NCBI GenBank assembly: GCA_030374735.1
Contig: JASCIV010000230.1
Location: 1 to 30,158 of the forward strand
DNA from: Gracilaria caudata
Taxonomy: Eukaryota > Rhodophyta > Florideophyceae > Gracilariales > Gracilariaceae
Direction: 5' to 3'
DNA: 30,158 nt
In this document: positions 27,344-30,158 of the stretch, piece after piece
Numbering within the stretch: position 1 is the stretch's first letter
Layout: each line of letters begins with the position of its first letter
The notes under the pieces: model-generated
What the model was told of the DNA's origin: nothing
The model's database searches: none
Seen by the model: only the letters and a program-made list of their open reading frames with translations
Position numbers and translations under genes: made by a program

Positions 27344-28443
27344 AGTTTTCCACAGACCATCCCAATCATGACTATTATTCCCGACTCCATCAACTACTGT
27401 ACCTGTACAGTCGGTGACGTAATGCTAGCATGCATTAGTTATTAAATTAATAACTTAACTTAAGAGCATCCCCACCGAGCAGTTCCATCCTCCCAAATAC
27501 CCAAATTTTTAGCCTTTGGAACAAAAAACCGTGCCCCACGGGTAAACCTTTCTCCAAATAATTTGAAACAGTTCCAAAATCTCGGTGCAAATCTCAGGAA
27601 TTTGCACCAGGATTTTGGAAATGTGCCAATGATATCTCAACTACGTGGGCTTCTTTTACTGGACAAGTTCTCAGATAAGTTCATCTAAAAAATCATTTTT
27701 CTCCCAGTTACACCAGTCCATCACAAGCACGATCGATGTTGCGGAATGTTTTATCATCGGTAGGGAAGCATTCTGCAAAAGGTTACAAAATGAAACAGTA
27801 TAGCTCGGCGTATAACGGCTATTTGTTCTCAACGCATGTAGTAGATGCGTGGTGTCGCTCTAAATAACTTCTCAACAACCATTACAGGCGTTCGTCGTAA
27901 TTTAAGACTGTTTCAATACGAGCAAGCATTCGATAGATACCCGTCAGAGCCACATCTGACTAGAAACTCTAATGCAGTGGACTAATTTCACCGAGTAACT
28001 GTAGTAAATGAGCAATTTTTGAAGTCTGGCGCGCTGTAGAATCTAAAAATGCTGAAAAGCGCAACGAAAAACAAGTACCAAAATGACAGTCGGTTAAAGA
28101 TAGAGGCGACAATATAGAGGCCAAAAATGTGACTGAATACGGATTTTGAACATTAAGTCCCGGTAGAGGCGATTAAAAGCTGGCACGGACATCATCTTCA
28201 AAGATATGGAACTTCTAATGCAAAAGCGACAAAAAATTCTGTTCTGATTTAAACTTTTTGTTTCTTGTTACTTTTTGCTACAAGAAATGAGTTATGCTTT
28301 GTACCATCATATCCAAAATAGTTTTTTTCAGAAGTAAACGATATGAAACGTTTCTGCAAATCTTTCGACGTCTTTGAAATTCATACAGCGTTTTCTATTT
28401 GACACAAGCTTTTGTGATGCAAACCACCGGAAAAAAAGACCGC
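27344..28443. other. AT-rich intergenic region
   Basis: The region is markedly AT-rich compared with the genes. It holds a short palindrome at 27437-27455 (AGTTATTA/TAATAACT), a MITE-like stretch at 27464-27618, and otherwise no supported feature. At about 28444 the base composition shifts abruptly to GC-rich, where the structured element begins. Confidence 0.6.
27464..27618 (+). mobile_element. Possible MITE fragment
   Basis: GAGCATCCCCACCGAGCAG at 27464 resembles the conserved GAGCATC-CC end found on many plant and algal MITEs, and is preceded by TTAA. It is followed by a long hairpin with arms CCAAAATCTCGGTGCAAAT (27574-27592) and ATTTGCACCAGGATTTTGG (27600-27618), 19 bp with two mismatches. 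A matching inverted terminal copy at a far end was not found, so this is a fragment or a coincidence of motif. Confidence 0.35.
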
Positions 28444-28930
28444 GCTCCCTCGCTGGTAGGTCAGCAATAGAACTTTCCGATAAGGCTTGCGCTAGCCGGT
28501 TTTAAATCCGGGAAGCCCCGTGCCGAACGTGCGGTCGGAGATGGGGGAAAGAATCGGTACGTGAGCCCACGATGTGGGAATGCCACAGCGTGTGGAGTAA
28601 ACCGTTTAACGGTTGAGCAATCCGGAGAATATCCGGCAGATGAGCCGCGCGCCGCACGCGGTAGCACAGACTCACGAACAAGTGGGAATATCTCCCAAAA
28701 TGATGGGCCAAACCTGAAGGATCAGGGCGAAGCAGCTACAGTCCGTAAGACCGAAATAATAATAATAAAGGGGCCGCAACGACGGAAGTGCACCCCTCGG
28801 TGGTAGAGGTGGATAACTAGCCCGAAGTATCGACGGGATTCTCTGCAAAGGGCTGTTCCGTGCGAATGCCGGAAGAAAGTCAGAGCCAAGTCCTCCTTAG
28901 CGGAGGTTTACTGAACACAGTCGCAGTGTC
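28444..28930 (+). ncRNA. Structured RNA leader / putative ribozyme-like domain
   Basis: Successive short hairpins include 28496-28511 (CCGG arms), 28566-28578 (CCCAC-GAT-GTGGG), 28583-28595 (CCACA-GCG-TGTGG), 28600-28614 (AACCG/CGGTT) and a CCGGA-GAATA-TCCGG hairpin at about 28622. Others are TGGGA-ATATC-TCCCA, CCTGA-AGGA-TCAGG, TTCCG/CGGAA (about 28856-28873) and CCTCC-TTAGC-GGAGG. In the left copy the helices at the 28566 and 28600 positions persist with different bases. The best-conserved strings are TCCGGCAGATGAGCC and TAGCACAGACTCACGAA. The second, with CTACAGTCCGT downstream, could form a group I-like P7 (ACAGACU with AGUCCGU, one mismatch). A second group I-like string, CAGAGCCAAGTCC, occurs near 28880. 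The fold class is not settled. Confidence 0.55.
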
Positions 28931-28999
28931 ATGACACTATATGTAGTGCTACTGTAGCTACAGCTAGAATATCCTAAGTATCCAGCATTGCTGGCCATC

Positions 29000-29083
29000 A
29001 TGTCCCACGTGTACGACCAACCGCCCCTTGCCACGGCGCATCCGCCAACTGCGGCCAGACACGCACACGTGTGCAACTCATAA
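29000..29083 (+). CDS. Short ORF in the element leader (27 codons)
   Basis: ATG at 29000 to TAA at 29081-29083, starting MSHVYDQPPLATAHPP. Its composition (Pro, Ala, His) is unremarkable. It could be an upstream ORF affecting translation of the ORF at 29480, or a chance frame. Confidence 0.2.
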   Translation: MSHVYDQPPLATAHPPTAARHAHVCNS

Positions 29084-29396
29084 TAACCCACCAACTGGGC
29101 ATCCCTCAATAGCGCCAAAAGTAAGAATAGCCTAATAAGTAGTCATAATAAAAACGGTGCTTCGTCCGGATATCCGGATCAAATCTTATGAAGAGTATGA
29201 GCACCCATCCCTTCCAAGGGCATTTTGCTCTACGTCGTCCCCTTCTCAGGGCGAAGCGCCACCCGAGTCGGTAAGATACGGCCCGCCAGGGGGGGGATAT
29301 ATACCCATCCCGGGCTCCGGGCAAGCCGAGAACTTCTCGGAAACAGACACACACTCACTTGACCTTCTGCCTTCGCCACCATCGAACACGTCCACC

Positions 29397-29483
29397 ATGC
29401 AGCCCAATAATAACACGCCGAATACCCCTGTGGTCCACCGCAATCTTCGCGGAATACTCCGTCTTTGTCGACGGCTCGCATGA
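29397..29483 (+). CDS. Short upstream ORF overlapping the next ORF by ATGA
   Basis: ATG 29397 sits in the good context TCCACCATGC and encodes 28 residues (MQPNNNTPNTPVVHRNLRG...). Its TGA stop at 29481-29483 overlaps the ATG at 29480 as ATGA. The same frame is open back to 29157 without an ATG. ATGA overlaps are used for termination-reinitiation in some retrotransposons and viruses, so the pairing may matter; without a homologue this is inference. Confidence 0.35.
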   Translation: MQPNNNTPNTPVVHRNLRGILRLCRRLA

Positions 29484-30112
29484 CTGCGTCCAACTCACCG
29501 GTGTTCCGGTCTGTGCCCCTTCCGCAACAACCCGCGGCTCCACCGTCCTCTGCCGGCAATGCCGGTCCGTCGCATCAAGGCGCAGATTCCGTATGGGATT
29601 GGTTCAACAATCAGGTGCCCGTTGTGCCGGGTGGCTGGCCCTCGCCAGTAGCGCTACGCATCCGGGGTCCGCTCCGTTATAGTCACATCTCCTCCCAGGC
29701 TCCCTGGTGCGACGCCGATGCTGTTCGGAATCACGCTCTCGTGGACTCGTACACAGTCGATGGTGTGCTCCCCGGTGGACTACCGGTTGATGTTGTCCGG
29801 TCCTGGGACTGGCTGGCACGTATTGCCGTGCATTGGAGCTGCCTGCTTGTCGGGCATGGCGAGACGCCAAACTTCGCGCAAAACGAGATAGCCCGTATCG
29901 GGTATGCGCGACACTTCCGAGCGTCAAACGAGCACCCCGTGCCACCCAAGTGTGGGTTCGATGTTGCCCGATACCGTAGCTTCGGGGAGGTGGGCTATGG
30001 TGACCGACTAGCCGGTACGCTGGATGAGATCGACCAGTTTCGGGACTTTTTTTTCAATCAAATGCAGTTTATTTATTGTGTTCTCAATGTCCCATGTAGA
30101 GCAGCAGAGTAA
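29480..30112 (+). CDS. Unknown 210-residue protein of the right-end element
   Basis: ATG 29480 begins MTASNSPVFRSVPLPQQPAA. The first 45 residues are Pro/Ser/Ala-rich and probably disordered. The rest is Trp- and Gly-rich with a folded look (DSVWDWFNNQVPVVPGGWP, SWDWLARIAVHWSCLLVGHG, FDVARYRSFGEVGYGDRL). I recognise no family: no zinc knuckle, RT box, HNH, LAGLIDADG or DDE motif is visible. The frame is open upstream of the ATG only to 29414. A run of eight T at about 30046-30053 near the C-terminus changes the sequence character (FFFNQMQFIYCVLNVPCRAAE), so the true C-terminus may be disrupted by a frameshift there. Many small hairpins continue through the ORF. Confidence 0.5.
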   Translation: MTASNSPVFRSVPLPQQPAAPPSSAGNAGPSHQGADSVWDWFNNQVPVVPGGWPSPVALRIRGPLRYSHISSQAPWCDADAVRNHALVDSYTVDGVLPGGLPVDVVRSWDWLARIAVHWSCLLVGHGETPNFAQNEIARIGYARHFRASNEHPVPPKCGFDVARYRSFGEVGYGDRLAGTLDEIDQFRDFFFNQMQFIYCVLNVPCRAAE

Positions 30113-30158
30113 CACATTCATCTGGTTCACTACACTAGTCGACTACAGTCTACTGTTT

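Larger units (their letters stand above)
28444..30158 (+). mobile_element. Unclassified element with an RNA-structured 5' end (right copy, cut by window end)
   Basis: The 5' boundary at about 28444 is set by where similarity to the left copy (230-1, minus) begins and by a sharp rise in GC. The order is a hairpin-dense leader (28444 to about 29180), short ORFs (29000-29083 and 29397-29483), and a 210-residue ORF of unknown family (29480-30112). No terminal repeats, reverse transcriptase, integrase or transposase motifs are visible in this portion. They may lie beyond 30158, or may not exist. The end of the element is undetermined. Confidence 0.5.

Noticed and set aside
28440..28500. HDV-like self-cleaving ribozyme at the element 5' end (CCTCGCTGG string)
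   Set aside because: The short match to the HDV loop is not supported by a P1 helix or a nested double pseudoknot.
28684..28930. Group II intron domain V or hammerhead ribozyme
   Set aside because: No domain V hairpin with the AGC triad and GAAA loop, and no CUGAUGA...GAAA pair in a hammerhead arrangement.
1..30158. CRISPR arrays, bacterial operons or prophage
   Set aside because: No regularly spaced repeats occur, and gene content, introns and spacing are eukaryotic.

Overview
The window is nuclear DNA of a eukaryote with a compact, intron-poor genome. Eukaryote-only genes are present: ribosomal protein eL32, the TFIIIB subunit BDP1, the replication factor DONSON, eIF4E and TRAPPC12. Most reading frames are uninterrupted, but eIF4E has one clear 104-nt GTAAGT...ACAG intron, and eL32 probably has a 5'UTR intron. 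A cyanobacterial-type half-size ABC transporter with a plastid-like presequence, a fused PabA-PabB enzyme and a FUSC/ArAE transporter fit a photosynthetic protist. I infer a unicellular red alga or a similar alga, with moderate confidence; no single marker proves it.

Layout. 1-230 (minus) is the 5' end of a structured-RNA element, lying next to a broken piggyBac-like transposase (240-1018, minus). 1.0-2.7 kb is intergenic with two perfect or near-perfect hairpins. 2.8-9.05 kb is a tightly packed block: a small proline-rich protein with E2F-like upstream sites, a large FUSC-type membrane transporter (minus), a DoxX-like membrane protein, TRAPPC12, and a tiny Ser/Lys-rich protein (minus). 9.05-12.0 kb has no recognisable gene. 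12.0-17.6 kb holds information-processing genes: eL32 (minus), BDP1 (plus), eIF4E (minus) and DONSON (plus). 18.0-27.3 kb holds metabolism and transport: aminodeoxychorismate synthase (minus), an ABC half-transporter (plus), a GH31 glycosidase of the MYORG-like branch (minus) and a pfkB sugar kinase (minus). 27.3-28.4 kb is AT-rich with a MITE-like hairpin. 28.44 kb to the window end is a second, longer copy of the structured-RNA element (plus), followed by short ORFs and an unrecognised 210-residue ORF.

The most unusual signal is the pair of element copies facing outward at the two ends of the window. Their approximately 230-nt leaders align from a common 5' boundary. Several short helices are kept at matching positions although the paired bases differ, and the best-conserved block resembles the Q and R/P7 core strings of group I introns. 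One copy sits against a dead piggyBac transposase and the other in AT-rich DNA, which suggests a mobile element with an RNA-structured 5' end. I could not assign it to a known class.
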